Shown in pieces: positions 26,738-37,633 of a stretch of DNA of 64,000 bases. The stretch is from Bacillaceae bacterium SAS-127 (GTDB taxonomy: Bacteria; Bacillota; Bacilli; Bacillales; Domibacillaceae): positions 1 through 64,000 of the forward strand of contig NKXN01000043.1 in NCBI GenBank assembly GCA_002261155.1, given 5' to 3'. Numbering within the stretch: the stretch's first letter is position 1; each line of letters starts with the position of its first letter. The notes under the pieces were generated by a model. It searched no databases. It was not told the DNA's origin and saw nothing but the letters and a program-made list of their open reading frames with translations. A program made the translations under genes and the position numbers.

Positions 26738-27700
26738 ATGAAGTTAAATATGCTATATTCGTTCTTAAAAGCGGATATTGATTTAATTGAAAAAGAACTA
26801 GAACAAGCCATCTCCTCTCAGTCGCCATCTTTACGCGACGCCTCGTTGCATTTGTTGCAAGCAGGTGGCAAGCGTATTCGCCCAGTATTTGTTTTGCTTT
26901 CTGCTAAATTTGGCCAGTATGAGATTGAGAAAGTAAAACATGTTGCTGTGGCTTTAGAATTGATTCATATGGCGTCACTCGTTCACGATGATGTCATTGA
27001 TAATGCCGAGCTTAGAAGAGGGCAACCGACTGTGAAGGCTGAATGGGATAATCGTTTTGCGATGTATACCGGCGATTATATTTTTGCTCGTTCACTTGAA
27101 TATATTACAAGTATCGAAAATATTGAAGCTCATCGAATTTTGTCGAGGACGATTGTGGAAGTGTGTGTAGGTGAAATTGTTCAAATTAAAGACAAATACC
27201 GATATGAGCAAAACTTGCGTGATTATTTACGGAGAATAAAACGCAAAACGGCGCTTTTAATTGCGGCTAGCTGCCAATTAGGAGCCATTGCTGCCGATGT
27301 TCCGAAAGAGGTTCATCAAAAGCTGTATCAATTTGGTTATAACGTTGGGATGGCGTTCCAAATAACGGATGATATCCTTGACTTTACCGCAACGGAAGCT
27401 CAACTTGGAAAGCCAGCTGGAAGTGATTTATGGCAAGGAAATATTACTTTGCCTGTTCTGTACGCGATGCAGGATGAGCAGCTGAAAGAAAAAATTATTC
27501 GAGTGAATGAACAGACGACGAAAGCCGAAATGAATGAAATCATCGCATTATTGAAACAAAGTGATGCGATTGAACGTTCGCATGCATTGAGTCAGCGTTA
27601 TTTACAGAGAGCGTTAAATATTTTGAAGGAACTACCTTCTAATCGTAATAAAAAAGCATTGCGCGATATCGCTAAATATATCGGCAAGCGAAAATACTAG
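26738..27700 (+). CDS. hepT: Heptaprenyl diphosphate synthase component II (HepT)
   Basis: The catalytic trans-prenyltransferase subunit paired with HepS. The first Asp-rich motif HDDVIDNAELRRG lies near residue 84 and the second, DDILDF, near 212; GGKRIRP and the GNITLPVLYA helix are also present. It ends AKYIGKRKY, as in B. subtilis HepT. ATG 26738 gives 320 residues; a TTG four codons earlier is possible. Confidence 0.96.
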   Translation: MKLNMLYSFLKADIDLIEKELEQAISSQSPSLRDASLHLLQAGGKRIRPVFVLLSAKFGQYEIEKVKHVAVALELIHMASLVHDDVIDNAELRRGQPTVKAEWDNRFAMYTGDYIFARSLEYITSIENIEAHRILSRTIVEVCVGEIVQIKDKYRYEQNLRDYLRRIKRKTALLIAASCQLGAIAADVPKEVHQKLYQFGYNVGMAFQITDDILDFTATEAQLGKPAGSDLWQGNITLPVLYAMQDEQLKEKIIRVNEQTTKAEMNEIIALLKQSDAIERSHALSQRYLQRALNILKELPSNRNKKALRDIAKYIGKRKY

Positions 27701-27798
27701 TTTTTTGACGAAAACATTGTCAAGTTGAGCAATCAATGTTACTATTTTGAAGGATTCATTATTTTTAAATAAACTTACATAAAATAGGAGTGACTATA

Positions 27799-28245
27799 AT
27801 GGAAAAAACATACTTAATGGTTAAGCCAGACGGCGTACAAAGAGGACTAATCGGTGAGATCGTTGCTCGTTTTGAGCAAAAAGGTTTCCAACTAGTTGGA
27901 GCGAAATTAATGAGCGTTTCTAAAGAAACAGCTGAACAACATTATGCAGAGCATAAAGAGCGTCCTTTCTTCGGTGAATTAGTGGACTTCATCACTTCAA
28001 GCCCAGTGTTTGCAATGGTTTGGGAAGGTGAAAACGTGATTACAACAGCTCGTCAAATGATGGGTGCAACTAACCCGAAAGATGCAGCTCCAGGAACAAT
28101 CCGTGGCGACTTCGGTATCACTGTTGGTAAAAACATCATCCACGGTTCTGACTCTCCAGAAAGCGCAGAAAGAGAAATCGCGATTTTCTTCAAAGAAGAA
28201 GAATTAACGACTTACAGCAAACCAGTAAATGAGTGGATCTACTAA
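27799..28245 (+). CDS. ndk: Nucleoside diphosphate kinase
   Basis: Transfers the gamma-phosphate of ATP to nucleoside diphosphates through a phosphohistidine. The 148-residue protein has the active site [13 protein letters not shown] (His115), [13 protein letters not shown] at the start and GTIRGDFG. The start ATG follows TAGGAG by 8 bases. Codon use is strongly biased, indicating high expression. It lies after hepT and before cheR, as in B. subtilis. Confidence 0.97.
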   Translation: MEKTYLMVKPDGVQRGLIGEIVARFEQKGFQLVGAKLMSVSKETAEQHYAEHKERPFFGELVDFITSSPVFAMVWEGENVITTARQMMGATNPKDAAPGTIRGDFGITVGKNIIHGSDSPESAEREIAIFFKEEELTTYSKPVNEWIY

Positions 28246-28254
28246 TTGCTATTT

Positions 28255-28283
28255 AAAACACTGTCTACGGGCAGTGTTTTTTA
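28255..28283 (+). terminator. Terminator after ndk
   Basis: AAACACTG and CAGTGTTT pair around an 8-base loop, with T residues after the stem. Confidence 0.87.
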
Positions 28284-28302
28284 TATTTCTCTAAAACAGC
28301 TA

Positions 28303-28330
28303 TTGTGCTACTTCGTGGTTACGATATAAT
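28303..28330 (+). promoter_or_regulatory. Sigma-A promoter of cheR
   Basis: TTGTGC (28303-28308) and TATAAT (28325-28330) are 16 bases apart, about 55 bases before cheR. Confidence 0.6.
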
Positions 28331-28382
28331 AAGACAAAAGAACTACAATTTATGTCAATTATTCAATAGGGAGAGGAAATAG

Positions 28383-29174
<792 letters not shown>

Positions 29175-29187
29175 TATGTTAAGGAAC

Positions 29188-29222
29188 ATAGAGACCTGTA
29201 AGTTTAGGTCTCTATTCTTATA
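29188..29222 (+). terminator. Terminator after cheR
   Basis: TAGAGACCT and AGGTCTCTA form a perfect 9-pair stem with an 8-base loop; the T tract behind it is interrupted. Confidence 0.7.
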
Positions 29223-29325
29223 TACGAATAATTTTTTTGAAAATATCATGAATTGTGACAAATATATCGGTAGTTATGGTAAAATCTCAAAAAGTACATA
29301 AGTGTATGGAAATTTTCAAAAAATG

Positions 29326-29334
29326 TGTTATAGT
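29326..29334 (+). promoter_or_regulatory. Candidate extended -10 promoter of the aro operon
   Basis: TGTTATAGT is an extended -10 box 40 bases before the aroC start. Another candidate (GTGACA, 19 bases, TAAAAT) lies about 50 bases upstream. I see no series of G/UAG triplets suggesting TRAP control. Confidence 0.5.
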
Positions 29335-29374
29335 GTTACATAACCGCTTTAACGAGTTGAAGGGAGAAAGTAAA

Positions 29375-30547
29375 ATGAGATATTTAACAGCAGGGGAATC
29401 ACACGGACCACAGTTAACGACAATTATAGAAGGGCTACCTGCCGGGATGCCGCTTTTGGCAGAGGATATTAATATTGAGCTAAGTCGTCGTCAGAAAGGT
29501 CATGGACGAGGCCGTAGAATGCAAATTGAGAAAGATGTAGTTAGCATTAAAAGTGGAGTGCGTCATGGATACACACTCGGTTCGCCAGTCTCGTTAGTAG
29601 TTGAAAATGATGACTGGAAGCATTGGACAAAAATTATGGGGATTGAGTCGCTAGATGAAAATGAAGCGGAAGAAGTAAAGCGTCAAATTACTCGCCCGCG
29701 TCCTGGACATGCGGATTTAAACGGCGGCATTAAATATGGTCATCGCGATATGAGAAATGTGTTAGAGCGATCGTCCGCGCGTGAAACGACAGTGAGAGTA
29801 GCGGCTGGAGCAGTAGCTAAGAAGCTATTAAAGCTACTAGGGATTGAGATAGCTTCTCACGTCGTTGAAATTGGAGGAATTAAAGCAAAGCCAACGGATG
29901 TAGAAACGATTGAGCAAATTCAACAACAGAGTGAAGACTCACCAGTTCGTTGTCTAGATCATGAAGCAGAAAAGCAAATGATGCAGGCGATTGATGATGC
30001 TAAGAAAAATGGCGATTCCATTGGCGGAATTGTAGAAGTGATTGTTGAAGGGATGCCGGTCGGTGTTGGAAGCTACGTTCATTATGATCAAAAGTTAGAT
30101 GCTAAAATTGCTGGTGCGATTGTCAGCATTAACGCCTTTAAAGGGGTGGAGTTTGGCATCGGCTTTGAAGCGGCTGAACGGTTTGGTAGTGAAGTACATG
30201 ATGAGATTGCTTGGACGAAAGAGAAGGGTTACTACCGTAAAACGAATCGGTTAGGTGGCTTTGAAGGCGGCATGACAAACGGAATGCCGATTGTCGTTCG
30301 CGGAGTGATGAAGCCAATTCCAACGCTTTATAAGCCGCTAGAAAGTGTCGACATTGATACGAAAGAGCCATTCACGGCAAGTATTGAGCGTTCCGATAGC
30401 TGTGCGGTACCAGCAGCTGCTGTTGTAGCAGAAGCGGCTGTTGCTTGGGAATTAGCATCGGCGCTTGTTAGCCAATTTTATAGTGACCGCATGGAGACGC
30501 TCATTGCTTCTGTAGAAGAATCAAAACGCTATGCAAAGGAGTTTTGA
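29375..30547 (+). CDS. aroC: Chorismate synthase
   Basis: Makes chorismate from 5-enolpyruvylshikimate 3-phosphate using reduced FMN. The 390-residue protein has the signatures GESHGP at the N-terminus, [39 protein letters not shown], and the C-terminal [13 protein letters not shown] 29375 behind AAGGGAG gives exactly the B. subtilis AroF length; a longer in-frame start 40 codons upstream is not credible. First gene of aroC-aroB-aroH-hisC-tyrA-aroA. Confidence 0.97.
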   Translation: MRYLTAGESHGPQLTTIIEGLPAGMPLLAEDINIELSRRQKGHGRGRRMQIEKDVVSIKSGVRHGYTLGSPVSLVVENDDWKHWTKIMGIESLDENEAEEVKRQITRPRPGHADLNGGIKYGHRDMRNVLERSSARETTVRVAAGAVAKKLLKLLGIEIASHVVEIGGIKAKPTDVETIEQIQQQSEDSPVRCLDHEAEKQMMQAIDDAKKNGDSIGGIVEVIVEGMPVGVGSYVHYDQKLDAKIAGAIVSINAFKGVEFGIGFEAAERFGSEVHDEIAWTKEKGYYRKTNRLGGFEGGMTNGMPIVVRGVMKPIPTLYKPLESVDIDTKEPFTASIERSDSCAVPAAAVVAEAAVAWELASALVSQFYSDRMETLIASVEESKRYAKEF

Positions 30548-30549
30548 GA

Positions 30550-31641
30550 ATGCGGCAATTAATGATCGAAATGCCGAATAAGACGTATCCTGTATATGTC
30601 GGAGAAGGGGCATTAACTAAATTAGTAGAGTTGTTTCAAGGTTCTCTTCACGAAACGACGAAAATTTTGGTCATTGCGGATGAACATGTCGCTGCTCTTC
30701 ATGGAGAAACATTAAAGAAATCGCTCCCGTCAAACGTCCCTTACGAATGGTTAACCGTTCCTAAGGGAGAAGCGGCGAAATCATTTGCCACATTCGAGGC
30801 GTGTTTAACATTCGCACTCGAAAAAGGGCTAGACCGAAAATCTTGTATTCTCGCTTTTGGTGGGGGAGCAGCAGGTGACTTAGCTGGCTATGTAGCAGCA
30901 AGCTTTATGCGCGGCATTCGCTTTGTGCAAATTCCAACAACGATTTTAGCTCATGATAGTGCGGTTGGCGGAAAAGTAGCGATCAATCACCCGTTAGGTA
31001 AAAATATGATCGGTCACTTCCATCAGCCAGAAGCGGTTCTCTACGATACGCAGTTTTTGCAGACATTACCTGAGCATGAAGTACGCTCTGGTTTTGCTGA
31101 AGTCATTAAGCATGCGTTAATCGCAGATCCAACATTTTTACATGAGATCATGACGAAAGTGACACATCTGGATGATTTGACGGCCGATTTTCTTGCCTAT
31201 TGTTTAGAAAGAGGCATTGAAATTAAAGGGAAGATTGTTGGTGAAGATGAGAGAGAACAAGGTATTCGCGCTTATTTAAACTTTGGTCATACGTATGGTC
31301 ATGCGTTAGAGGCGGCTTTAGGTTATGGGAAAGTCACTCACGGAGAAGCCGTTGCTGCCGGAATGGTGTACGCTCTTTCTCTGAGTCAGCAAAAGACGAA
31401 CTTAGTGTTTCGTTTAGAAGAGTTTTGCCAATGGTTACAGAATCTTGGCTACCGCTTAGATTTAAATGCACCGTTTTCATTTGAGGAGCTTCATCATTTA
31501 ATGAAAAGAGACAAGAAAACGATTGGCGAACATATTCGTTTCGTTCTGTTAGCAGCGGTCGGACAACCAGTGGTTTGTGAAGTAAGTACGATGGAATTAC
31601 GAGAAACGGATCAATTAGTAAGGAAGGAAATGATGAGATGA
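30550..31641 (+). CDS. aroB: 3-Dehydroquinate synthase
   Basis: Second enzyme of the shikimate pathway, NAD+- and metal-dependent. The 363-residue protein has the NAD loop FGGGAAGDLAGYVAASF, PTTILAHDSAVGGKVAINHP, and the metal ligands in GFAEVIKHALI and NFGHTYGHALE. ATG 30550 follows the aroC stop by two bases, so the genes are coupled. Confidence 0.97.
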   Translation: MRQLMIEMPNKTYPVYVGEGALTKLVELFQGSLHETTKILVIADEHVAALHGETLKKSLPSNVPYEWLTVPKGEAAKSFATFEACLTFALEKGLDRKSCILAFGGGAAGDLAGYVAASFMRGIRFVQIPTTILAHDSAVGGKVAINHPLGKNMIGHFHQPEAVLYDTQFLQTLPEHEVRSGFAEVIKHALIADPTFLHEIMTKVTHLDDLTADFLAYCLERGIEIKGKIVGEDEREQGIRAYLNFGHTYGHALEAALGYGKVTHGEAVAAGMVYALSLSQQKTNLVFRLEEFCQWLQNLGYRLDLNAPFSFEELHHLMKRDKKTIGEHIRFVLLAAVGQPVVCEVSTMELRETDQLVRKEMMR

Positions 31642-32009
31642 TTAGGGGGATAAGGGGAGCTACAACAGTAACAGCGAATGATGCAACAGAAATGATCGAT
31701 GCAACAGAAAAGCTGCTACAGGAAATGATTGTCGAGAATGAGCTACAACCGGACGATGTATGTTCTGTGTTTATTTCAGTGACGGAAGATCTTGCCGCTG
31801 TTTTTCCAGCTAAAGCGTTAAGGCGTTTTGATGGCTGGAGTTATGTACCGGTGATGTGCATGAAGGAAATTCCGGTGCCAGGAAGTTTAACGAAGTGCAT
31901 ACGCGTGATGATGCATGTGAATACGAAACTGACTCAATCAGAAGTAAAGCATATTTATTTAGAGCAGGCGATCAGTTTGCGCCCTGACTTACAAAAGCAA
32001 AATCATTAA
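31638..32009 (+). CDS. aroH: Chorismate mutase, AroH type
   Basis: Rearranges chorismate to prephenate. The 123-residue protein is the trimeric, pseudo-alpha/beta barrel AroH kind, recognised by MIRGIRGATTVTANDA with the active-site Arg near residue 7 and MHVNTKLTQSEVKHIYLEQA near the end. It overlaps aroB by 4 bases. In B. subtilis the trpEDCFBA genes follow; here hisC follows after 18 bases. Confidence 0.96.
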   Translation: MIRGIRGATTVTANDATEMIDATEKLLQEMIVENELQPDDVCSVFISVTEDLAAVFPAKALRRFDGWSYVPVMCMKEIPVPGSLTKCIRVMMHVNTKLTQSEVKHIYLEQAISLRPDLQKQNH

Positions 32010-32027
32010 CATAGCGGAGGGGTAGTT

Positions 32028-33125
32028 ATGAAGTGGAAAGATCAAATTGTTCATTTAAAAGCGTATCAACCGGGTCGTTCTGTTGAAGAGGTGAAAAAAC
32101 AGTTCGGTTTAGAAAAGATTGTGAAATTAGCTTCAAATGAGAATCCCTTTGGTTCATCAAGCAAAGTGCAAGAATGGGTACAATCGTATGCGAAGTCTTT
32201 TGCGATTTATCCAGATGGCTATACGACGATTTTACGAGCAGCGCTTAGTGAGCAGCTAGGATTGAATGAAAAACAATTCATTTTCGGAAATGGATCAGAT
32301 GAAATTCTTCAAATCGTCTCTCGTTCCTTGCTTGAGCCTGGGAAAAACACGGTGATGGCGGCTCCGACGTTTTCACAGTACCGTCATAATGCCGTTGTGG
32401 ATGGAGCGGAAGTAAGGGAAGTTCCGCTTGTGGACGGCGCTCACGATTTAGCGGCGATGAGAGCGGCGATGGATGATCAAACAGCGGTTGTTTGGCTTTG
32501 TAGCATTAATAACCCAACAGGTGTTCATTTAACGAAAGAGGCGCTCATCAACTTTTTAGATCAAGTGCCTGAAGATGTGTTAGTCGTATTAGATGAAGCG
32601 TATTATGAATATGTAGTGGCAGATGATTATTATGATGCTCTTAACATTATTCAACGCTATTCGAATGTGTTAGTGACTAGAACGTTTTCAAAAGCATATG
32701 GTTTAGCTAGCTTCCGTGTCGGCTACGGTTTCGGCTCGGAAGAAATGATTCAACGATTAGAACCTGTGCGTGAACCGTTCAATGTCAATACATTGGCACA
32801 AGGAGCTGCGGTGGCGGCACTTTCAGATCAAGCATTTATCGATACATGTCGAGTGGAAAACCGCAAAGGATTGGATCAATTTTATCAATTTTGCCAAGAA
32901 GAAGGTCTATTTTATTATCCTTCCCAAGGAAATTTTATTTTAATCGACTTTCAATGTGACAGTGATGTATTATTTGAATACTTAATGAAAAAAGGGTATA
33001 TTATTCGTTCCGGTCAAGCGCTCGGATTCCCGACGTTTGTGAGAGTGACAGTCGGTTCGAAGGAAGAAAACGAAGGCATTATGCAAGCGATGAAAAGCTT
33101 TTTAACCGAAACAGTTATAAGATAG
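32028..33125 (+). CDS. hisC: Histidinol-phosphate aminotransferase
   Basis: A PLP-dependent class II-like aminotransferase used in histidine synthesis and, in Bacillus, also for tyrosine and phenylalanine. The 365-residue protein has LASNENPFGSS, YPDGY, FGNGSDEILQI, NPTGVH, and the PLP lysine in TRTFSKAYGLASFRVGY. It lies between aroH and tyrA, as in B. subtilis, where it follows trpA. AGCGGAGG precedes the start. Confidence 0.96.
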   Translation: MKWKDQIVHLKAYQPGRSVEEVKKQFGLEKIVKLASNENPFGSSSKVQEWVQSYAKSFAIYPDGYTTILRAALSEQLGLNEKQFIFGNGSDEILQIVSRSLLEPGKNTVMAAPTFSQYRHNAVVDGAEVREVPLVDGAHDLAAMRAAMDDQTAVVWLCSINNPTGVHLTKEALINFLDQVPEDVLVVLDEAYYEYVVADDYYDALNIIQRYSNVLVTRTFSKAYGLASFRVGYGFGSEEMIQRLEPVREPFNVNTLAQGAAVAALSDQAFIDTCRVENRKGLDQFYQFCQEEGLFYYPSQGNFILIDFQCDSDVLFEYLMKKGYIIRSGQALGFPTFVRVTVGSKEENEGIMQAMKSFLTETVIR

Positions 33126-33137
33126 TAGGTGTAAATC

Positions 33138-34241
33138 ATGAGAGGAAATGTGTTTATTGCCGGTTTAGGACTGATTGGCGGCTCTCTTGCGAAAAGCATC
33201 AAAAAGTCTCATCCGCAAGCAACGGTTATCGGCTTTGATATCCGCCCTCAAGAAATGGGGTTAGCGGAGGCGCTTCATGTGATTGATCAAAGCGCCGCAT
33301 CATTTCAAGCAGGAGCGGAGCAGGCCGATTTAATTATTTTGGCTGCTCCTGTGATTCAAACGGAAGAAATGATTCGTGAATTGATGACTTTTCGCTTAAA
33401 AGAGCATGTGATCGTCACCGATACGGGCAGTACGAAGAAGAAAATTATGGCCTGTGCTCAAGCGCTACTAAATCAAGGGGTTACTTTCATCGGCGGCCAT
33501 CCGATGGCTGGTTCTCATAAAAGTGGTGTCGTTGCAGCGAAGGAGCATTTATTTGAAAATGCCTTTTATTTATTGACGCCAAGTACAGGTGTAGATGAAA
33601 AGCAATTAGCGATTTTAAAGAAATGGTTAGAAGGAACGAAGGCGAAAATCATTGAATTATCGGCAGAGGATCATGATGAATTGACCGGTGTTGTCAGCCA
33701 TTTTCCTCATGTTGTAGCGGCGTCGCTCGTTCGTCAGGCGGAAAGCTATAACGACCAGAATGCGCTTGTTTCAAGATTAGCTGCAGGTGGATTTAAAGAT
33801 ATTACGCGCATTGCGTCATCTAATCCAGAAATGTGGAAAGATATATCTTTACATAATAAGGAAGTTTTACTAGAGCTACTAGAAGGTTGGCAAATAGAGA
33901 TGAATAAAGTGATCGACATGTTGAAGGAAGAAAAGGCAGCGGATTTGTTCGATTATTTCCATCAAGCGAAGGAGTTTCGTGATCAACTGCCTGCTCAATC
34001 GTTAGGAGCGATCCCGGCCTTTTATGACTTATATGTCGATGTTCCTGATTATCCGGGGATCATTTCTGAGATAACAGCTTATTTAGCAGAGGAACGAATT
34101 AGTATCACGAATATTCGTATTTTGGAAACGCGCGAAGATGTATTTGGGGTGCTTGTGATTAGCTTTCAAAATGATAAAGATCGCATGAGGGCGATGAGCT
34201 GTATTGAAAAGCAGACCAACTACGACTTATATTTAGCCTAA
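33138..34241 (+). CDS. tyrA: Prephenate dehydrogenase with C-terminal ACT domain
   Basis: Oxidises prephenate to 4-hydroxyphenylpyruvate for tyrosine. The 367-residue protein starts with the NAD(P) motif AGLGLIGGSLAKSI; GGHPMAGSHKSG and the conserved catalytic His region follow. Residues from about 293 form an ACT domain (VPDYPGIISEITAYLAEE), the usual site of tyrosine feedback. It lies 12 bases after hisC. Confidence 0.96.
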   Translation: MRGNVFIAGLGLIGGSLAKSIKKSHPQATVIGFDIRPQEMGLAEALHVIDQSAASFQAGAEQADLIILAAPVIQTEEMIRELMTFRLKEHVIVTDTGSTKKKIMACAQALLNQGVTFIGGHPMAGSHKSGVVAAKEHLFENAFYLLTPSTGVDEKQLAILKKWLEGTKAKIIELSAEDHDELTGVVSHFPHVVAASLVRQAESYNDQNALVSRLAAGGFKDITRIASSNPEMWKDISLHNKEVLLELLEGWQIEMNKVIDMLKEEKAADLFDYFHQAKEFRDQLPAQSLGAIPAFYDLYVDVPDYPGIISEITAYLAEERISITNIRILETREDVFGVLVISFQNDKDRMRAMSCIEKQTNYDLYLA

Positions 34242-34256
34242 AAGGGTGTGGTATAG

Positions 34257-35549
34257 ATGAAAGAGAAAGAGATCGAGTTGCAGTTAACAAATTCTGTGCT
34301 GCAAGGAACGTTAGAAGTGCCAGGGGATAAATCCATCTCTCATCGCTCCGTGATGTTCGGTGCGTTAGCAGAAGGAACAACGACGATTCGCCATTTTTTA
34401 AAGGGAGCGGATTGTTTAAGTACAATTGATATTTTCCGAAAGCTTGGCGTTCAAATCGAGGAAACGGAAGAAGAAATCATTGTTCACGGAAACGGCTGGG
34501 ATGGGTTGAAAGAGCCGGTTGATATTTTGGATGCTGGGAACTCTGGGACAACAACTAGATTGTTACTAGGTATTTTAGCGGGCAGGCCGTTTCATTCCGT
34601 GTTAATTGGTGATGAATCGATTGCGAAACGTCCGATGGATCGAGTCGTTGTTCCGCTGAAAAATATGGGAGCGCAAATTTCTGGGCGTAAAGATGGACGA
34701 TTCACTCCTTTAGCGGTGCAAGGAACGACGTTAACAGCGATGTATTATGAGTTGCCGATGGCTAGCGCTCAAGTGAAGTCAGCAATTATTTTTGCCGGTT
34801 TGCAAGCACAAGGAGAGACAGTCATTACTGAGCCACTTCCAACTCGCGATCATACAGAGAAAATGATTGAGCAGTTTGGTGGAAAGATTACACGACGCGA
34901 CAATGAGATCATCGTAACAGGTGGCCAATCGTTTAAAGGGACAGATATTTACGTGCCAGGAGATATTTCTTCAGCGGCCTTTTTCCTCGTTGCTGGTGCG
35001 ATTGCGCCAAACAGTGAAATTATTTTAAAAAATGTTGGCTTAAACCCTACGAGAACCGGTATTATTGATGTGATGGAAAGAATGGGAGCCAACATGGACG
35101 TGATAGTAGAGGAATCTAAAGGTGAAGAGATTGGTACGGTCATTATTCGCACTTCTGAGCTACACGGAGTGGAAATTGGTGGCGACTTAATTCCTAGATT
35201 AATTGATGAAATTCCGATTATCGCTTTGCTGGCGACTCAAGCATCAGGCAAGACGGTTATTAAAGATGCAGAGGAGCTAAAAGTGAAAGAAACGAACCGG
35301 ATTGACGCGGTCGTTAATGAACTAACAAAGCTCGGAGCAAAGGTGGAAGCGACGGAGGATGGAATGATTATTCACGGCAGCCAGTCGTTAACAGGCGGGC
35401 ACGTGACGTCTTACGGTGATCATCGGATCGGGATGATGCTCGCTGTTGCCTCATTAATTGCCTCCGGTTCAGTCACGATTGAAAATATTGAGGCTATTGC
35501 CGTATCTTATCCGCAGTTTTTTGAGGATTTAACGAGTTTAATTCAATAA
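34257..35549 (+). CDS. aroA: 3-Phosphoshikimate 1-carboxyvinyltransferase (EPSP synthase)
   Basis: Condenses shikimate 3-phosphate with phosphoenolpyruvate. The 430-residue protein has [18 protein letters not shown] near residue 23, [23 protein letters not shown], and the catalytic Asp-Glu region [16 protein letters not shown]. The [15 protein letters not shown] pattern is of the class II type found in Bacillus. Last gene of the aromatic operon; called aroE in B. subtilis. A candidate hairpin follows the stop. Confidence 0.96.
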   Translation: MKEKEIELQLTNSVLQGTLEVPGDKSISHRSVMFGALAEGTTTIRHFLKGADCLSTIDIFRKLGVQIEETEEEIIVHGNGWDGLKEPVDILDAGNSGTTTRLLLGILAGRPFHSVLIGDESIAKRPMDRVVVPLKNMGAQISGRKDGRFTPLAVQGTTLTAMYYELPMASAQVKSAIIFAGLQAQGETVITEPLPTRDHTEKMIEQFGGKITRRDNEIIVTGGQSFKGTDIYVPGDISSAAFFLVAGAIAPNSEIILKNVGLNPTRTGIIDVMERMGANMDVIVEESKGEEIGTVIIRTSELHGVEIGGDLIPRLIDEIPIIALLATQASGKTVIKDAEELKVKETNRIDAVVNELTKLGAKVEATEDGMIIHGSQSLTGGHVTSYGDHRIGMMLAVASLIASGSVTIENIEAIAVSYPQFFEDLTSLIQ

Positions 35550-35555
35550 AGATGG

Positions 35556-35586
35556 GGAGCTGAATATGAATTTATCAGCTCCTTTT
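35556..35586 (+). terminator. Weak hairpin after aroA
   Basis: GGAGCTGA and TCAGCTCC form a perfect 8-pair stem around an 11-base loop, but only four T residues follow. It may be a weak terminator, and it overlaps the start of a small open frame. Confidence 0.5.
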
Positions 35587-35727
35587 CGCGATGAAGAAGG
35601 AAATTTTATTAATGTGGAGAATTTATGTATCATAGAAAAGAAAACAAGCTGCTGCTTATCCTGTAAAAAGGATGAAAGGCTGAAGAAAAGAAAGGGTTCG
35701 AACATATGTCTTATGCACAACAAATGA
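35566..35727 (+). CDS. Possible small cysteine-containing protein overlapping ypiA
   Basis: A 53-residue frame begins at ATG 35566, with GGGGAG 7 bases upstream, and overlaps the ypiA start by 22 bases. It encodes a hydrophilic peptide with five cysteines, four of them clustered (CIIEKKTSCCLSC), and a basic C-terminus. I recognise no family. Against it: the start lies inside the loop of the hairpin after aroA, and the frame may be chance. Listed because both ribosome site and spacing are good. Confidence 0.3.
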   Translation: MNLSAPFRDEEGNFINVENLCIIEKKTSCCLSCKKDERLKKRKGSNICLMHNK

Positions 35728-36965
35728 TAGATTGTTTACAACAAGGAGATGAGCAACAAGCTCAATCGTTATTTAAAAAGGTGCTTACTTTTTCATCTGA
35801 TGACGAGAAATATAGTCTCGCTGAAGAATTATATCATTTAGGGTTTCTAAATGAGACGAAGGAATTGTATGAAGGATTGCTAAAAAAATACCCAAGTGAA
35901 GGGGAACTGCGGGTACTGTTAGCTGAAGTGCTTGTCGAGATGGATGAAGAAGAAGAGGCGATGCTTCAATTAGATCAAATGGATGAATCAGACGAGTTTT
36001 TCCCGCGGTCGCTGTTGTTGTTAGCGGACTTATATCAAATGCAAGGTTTATATGAGGTCAGTGAACAAAAGTTACTAAAGGCTAAACGAATACTTCCTGA
36101 TGAGCCGGTGATTCAATTTGCGTTAGCCGAATTGTATCTTGAACAAGGCAAGTTTCTTGAAGCGATTAAGAGCTATCGTGAATTGCTTGCTCTTGAGGAA
36201 GAGGTCATTGCAGGAGTCTCTATTCACCAACGACTGGCGGAAGCATTAAGTGCCGGTGGGGCATTTGAGGACAGCCTTTACCATTATGAACAAGCACTTG
36301 ATCACAAAATAGAGATTAACACGTTATTTGGGTATGCATTTACTGCATTTCAGGCAGGACATGATCGAACAGCTATTGAAAAGTTTAATGAAGTGAAGGC
36401 TTTAGACCCGGATTACCATTCGATTTATTTATATTTAGCAAGAGCGTATGAGCGAGAGGAAGAGCTTGAGAAAGGGCTTGAGGTGGCGAAAGAGGGGATT
36501 AGCCACGATGAGTTTCATAAGGAGCTATTCTTTATCGCTGGAAAGCTAAGCTTAAAGCTTGCTAAAGAGCAAGAAGCGGAGGGCTATTTCCGAGAAGCGT
36601 TGGCGCTAGATCCAGAGTATTCAGAGGCTGGTTTAACACTAAATAAACTTCTATTACATCAAGAGCGCTATGAAGAAGTGTTGGAAATATCAGCTCTGCT
36701 TAAAAAAGAAGGGGAAACAGACCCTCAATTTATTTGGGATGAAGCAAAAGCGTATCATGGCATGGAAAGCTATGATCAGGCATTAAAATGTTATGAGGAA
36801 GCATATAATTTCTTTAACATGAATCATTTGTTCTTAGAGGAGTATGGTTATTTCCTAATGGAAGAAGGAAGACGGAAGGAAGCGTGGCAGATCTTTACTG
36901 AACTGTTGAAAACGGACTCAACGAATGAAGAATGGCTGTCACTAATCGAACGGTTGAGGGATTAA
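35706..36965 (+). CDS. ypiA: TPR-repeat protein YpiA
   Basis: A 419-residue protein made mostly of tetratricopeptide repeats, with units recognisable from about residue 30 to the end (for example [21 protein letters not shown] and [20 protein letters not shown]). It matches B. subtilis YpiA in length and position, between aroA and ypiB. TPR proteins mediate protein contacts; the partner is unknown. It is highly acidic and has no signal peptide. Confidence 0.92.
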   Translation: MSYAQQMIDCLQQGDEQQAQSLFKKVLTFSSDDEKYSLAEELYHLGFLNETKELYEGLLKKYPSEGELRVLLAEVLVEMDEEEEAMLQLDQMDESDEFFPRSLLLLADLYQMQGLYEVSEQKLLKAKRILPDEPVIQFALAELYLEQGKFLEAIKSYRELLALEEEVIAGVSIHQRLAEALSAGGAFEDSLYHYEQALDHKIEINTLFGYAFTAFQAGHDRTAIEKFNEVKALDPDYHSIYLYLARAYEREEELEKGLEVAKEGISHDEFHKELFFIAGKLSLKLAKEQEAEGYFREALALDPEYSEAGLTLNKLLLHQERYEEVLEISALLKKEGETDPQFIWDEAKAYHGMESYDQALKCYEEAYNFFNMNHLFLEEYGYFLMEEGRRKEAWQIFTELLKTDSTNEEWLSLIERLRD

Positions 36966-37003
36966 CAGGCTACTATTATTGTTTGCAGAGGAGGGATTTA
37001 TCG

Positions 37004-37543
37004 ATGGCTGCCCCTGTATCTGTTCATGAGAAAAAAGATTTTATCCGCTGGTTTCTAAATCATTATCAGTTAAAGAGAAGAGAGTCTGTTTGGATCTTGA
37101 ATTATTTAATGAGCCATGATCAGTTAATGGAGAAGGTTCATTTTGTTGACGATGCCCAATATTGCCCAAGAGGAATGGTGATGTCTACGCATTGCGTAGA
37201 TAGCGCGCCATTTCGGTTTTTTAAAGAAAATATTATGACAACTGATGCCGAGAAATCTTTTCATGATATTCGCTTGAATAAAGAAGAGAATATATACATT
37301 GAATTGAAGTTTAGAGGGTCTAATATTTCTCACCAATATGCAGCCGTATTAGAGGAAAATCCGTTTATGCCAAGAAATTTGCGAATTACGGAGAAGGATA
37401 AAGCGTTAGCCGAGAAGTTTCTAAAAGATAGTATTTATCGTTTTCAAAAAGAGCGGCTCCTTCAAGCAATTGACGAGGCGCTTGACGCGCAAGATAAAGA
37501 GCGTTTTCTACAATTAACGGAAAGATTAAATCAATTAAAATAA
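37004..37543 (+). CDS. ypiB: YpiB, UPF0302 family
   Basis: A 179-residue protein equal in length to B. subtilis YpiB. It has the UPF0302 N-terminal domain ([23 protein letters not shown]), a central ARGMVMST-like region ([11 protein letters not shown]), and a C-terminal [23 protein letters not shown] helix of the IDEAL-domain type, known in ClpC and competence-related proteins. ATG 37004 follows GAGGAGGG. The molecular role is not established. Confidence 0.9.
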   Translation: MAAPVSVHEKKDFIRWFLNHYQLKRRESVWILNYLMSHDQLMEKVHFVDDAQYCPRGMVMSTHCVDSAPFRFFKENIMTTDAEKSFHDIRLNKEENIYIELKFRGSNISHQYAAVLEENPFMPRNLRITEKDKALAEKFLKDSIYRFQKERLLQAIDEALDAQDKERFLQLTERLNQLK

Positions 37544-37575
37544 CCTTTTGCTCACCCGGGCAAAGGGTTATTTTA
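37537..37575. terminator. Strong terminator after ypiB
   Basis: AAAATAACC(T)TTTGC and GCAAA(G)GGTTATTTT pair around a short loop, overlapping the ypiB stop. The A- and T-rich flanks make it nearly symmetrical. Confidence 0.9.
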
Positions 37576-37633
37576 ATTTGAGAAAGGTGGCTCTATACCT
37601 AGCTGTCATGATATGATGGAAACGAGGTGAAGG

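Noticed and set aside
29175-29374. TRAP-binding G/UAG repeats upstream of aroC
   Set aside because: Only scattered GAG/TAG triplets occur, without the regular 2-3 base spacing of a TRAP site.
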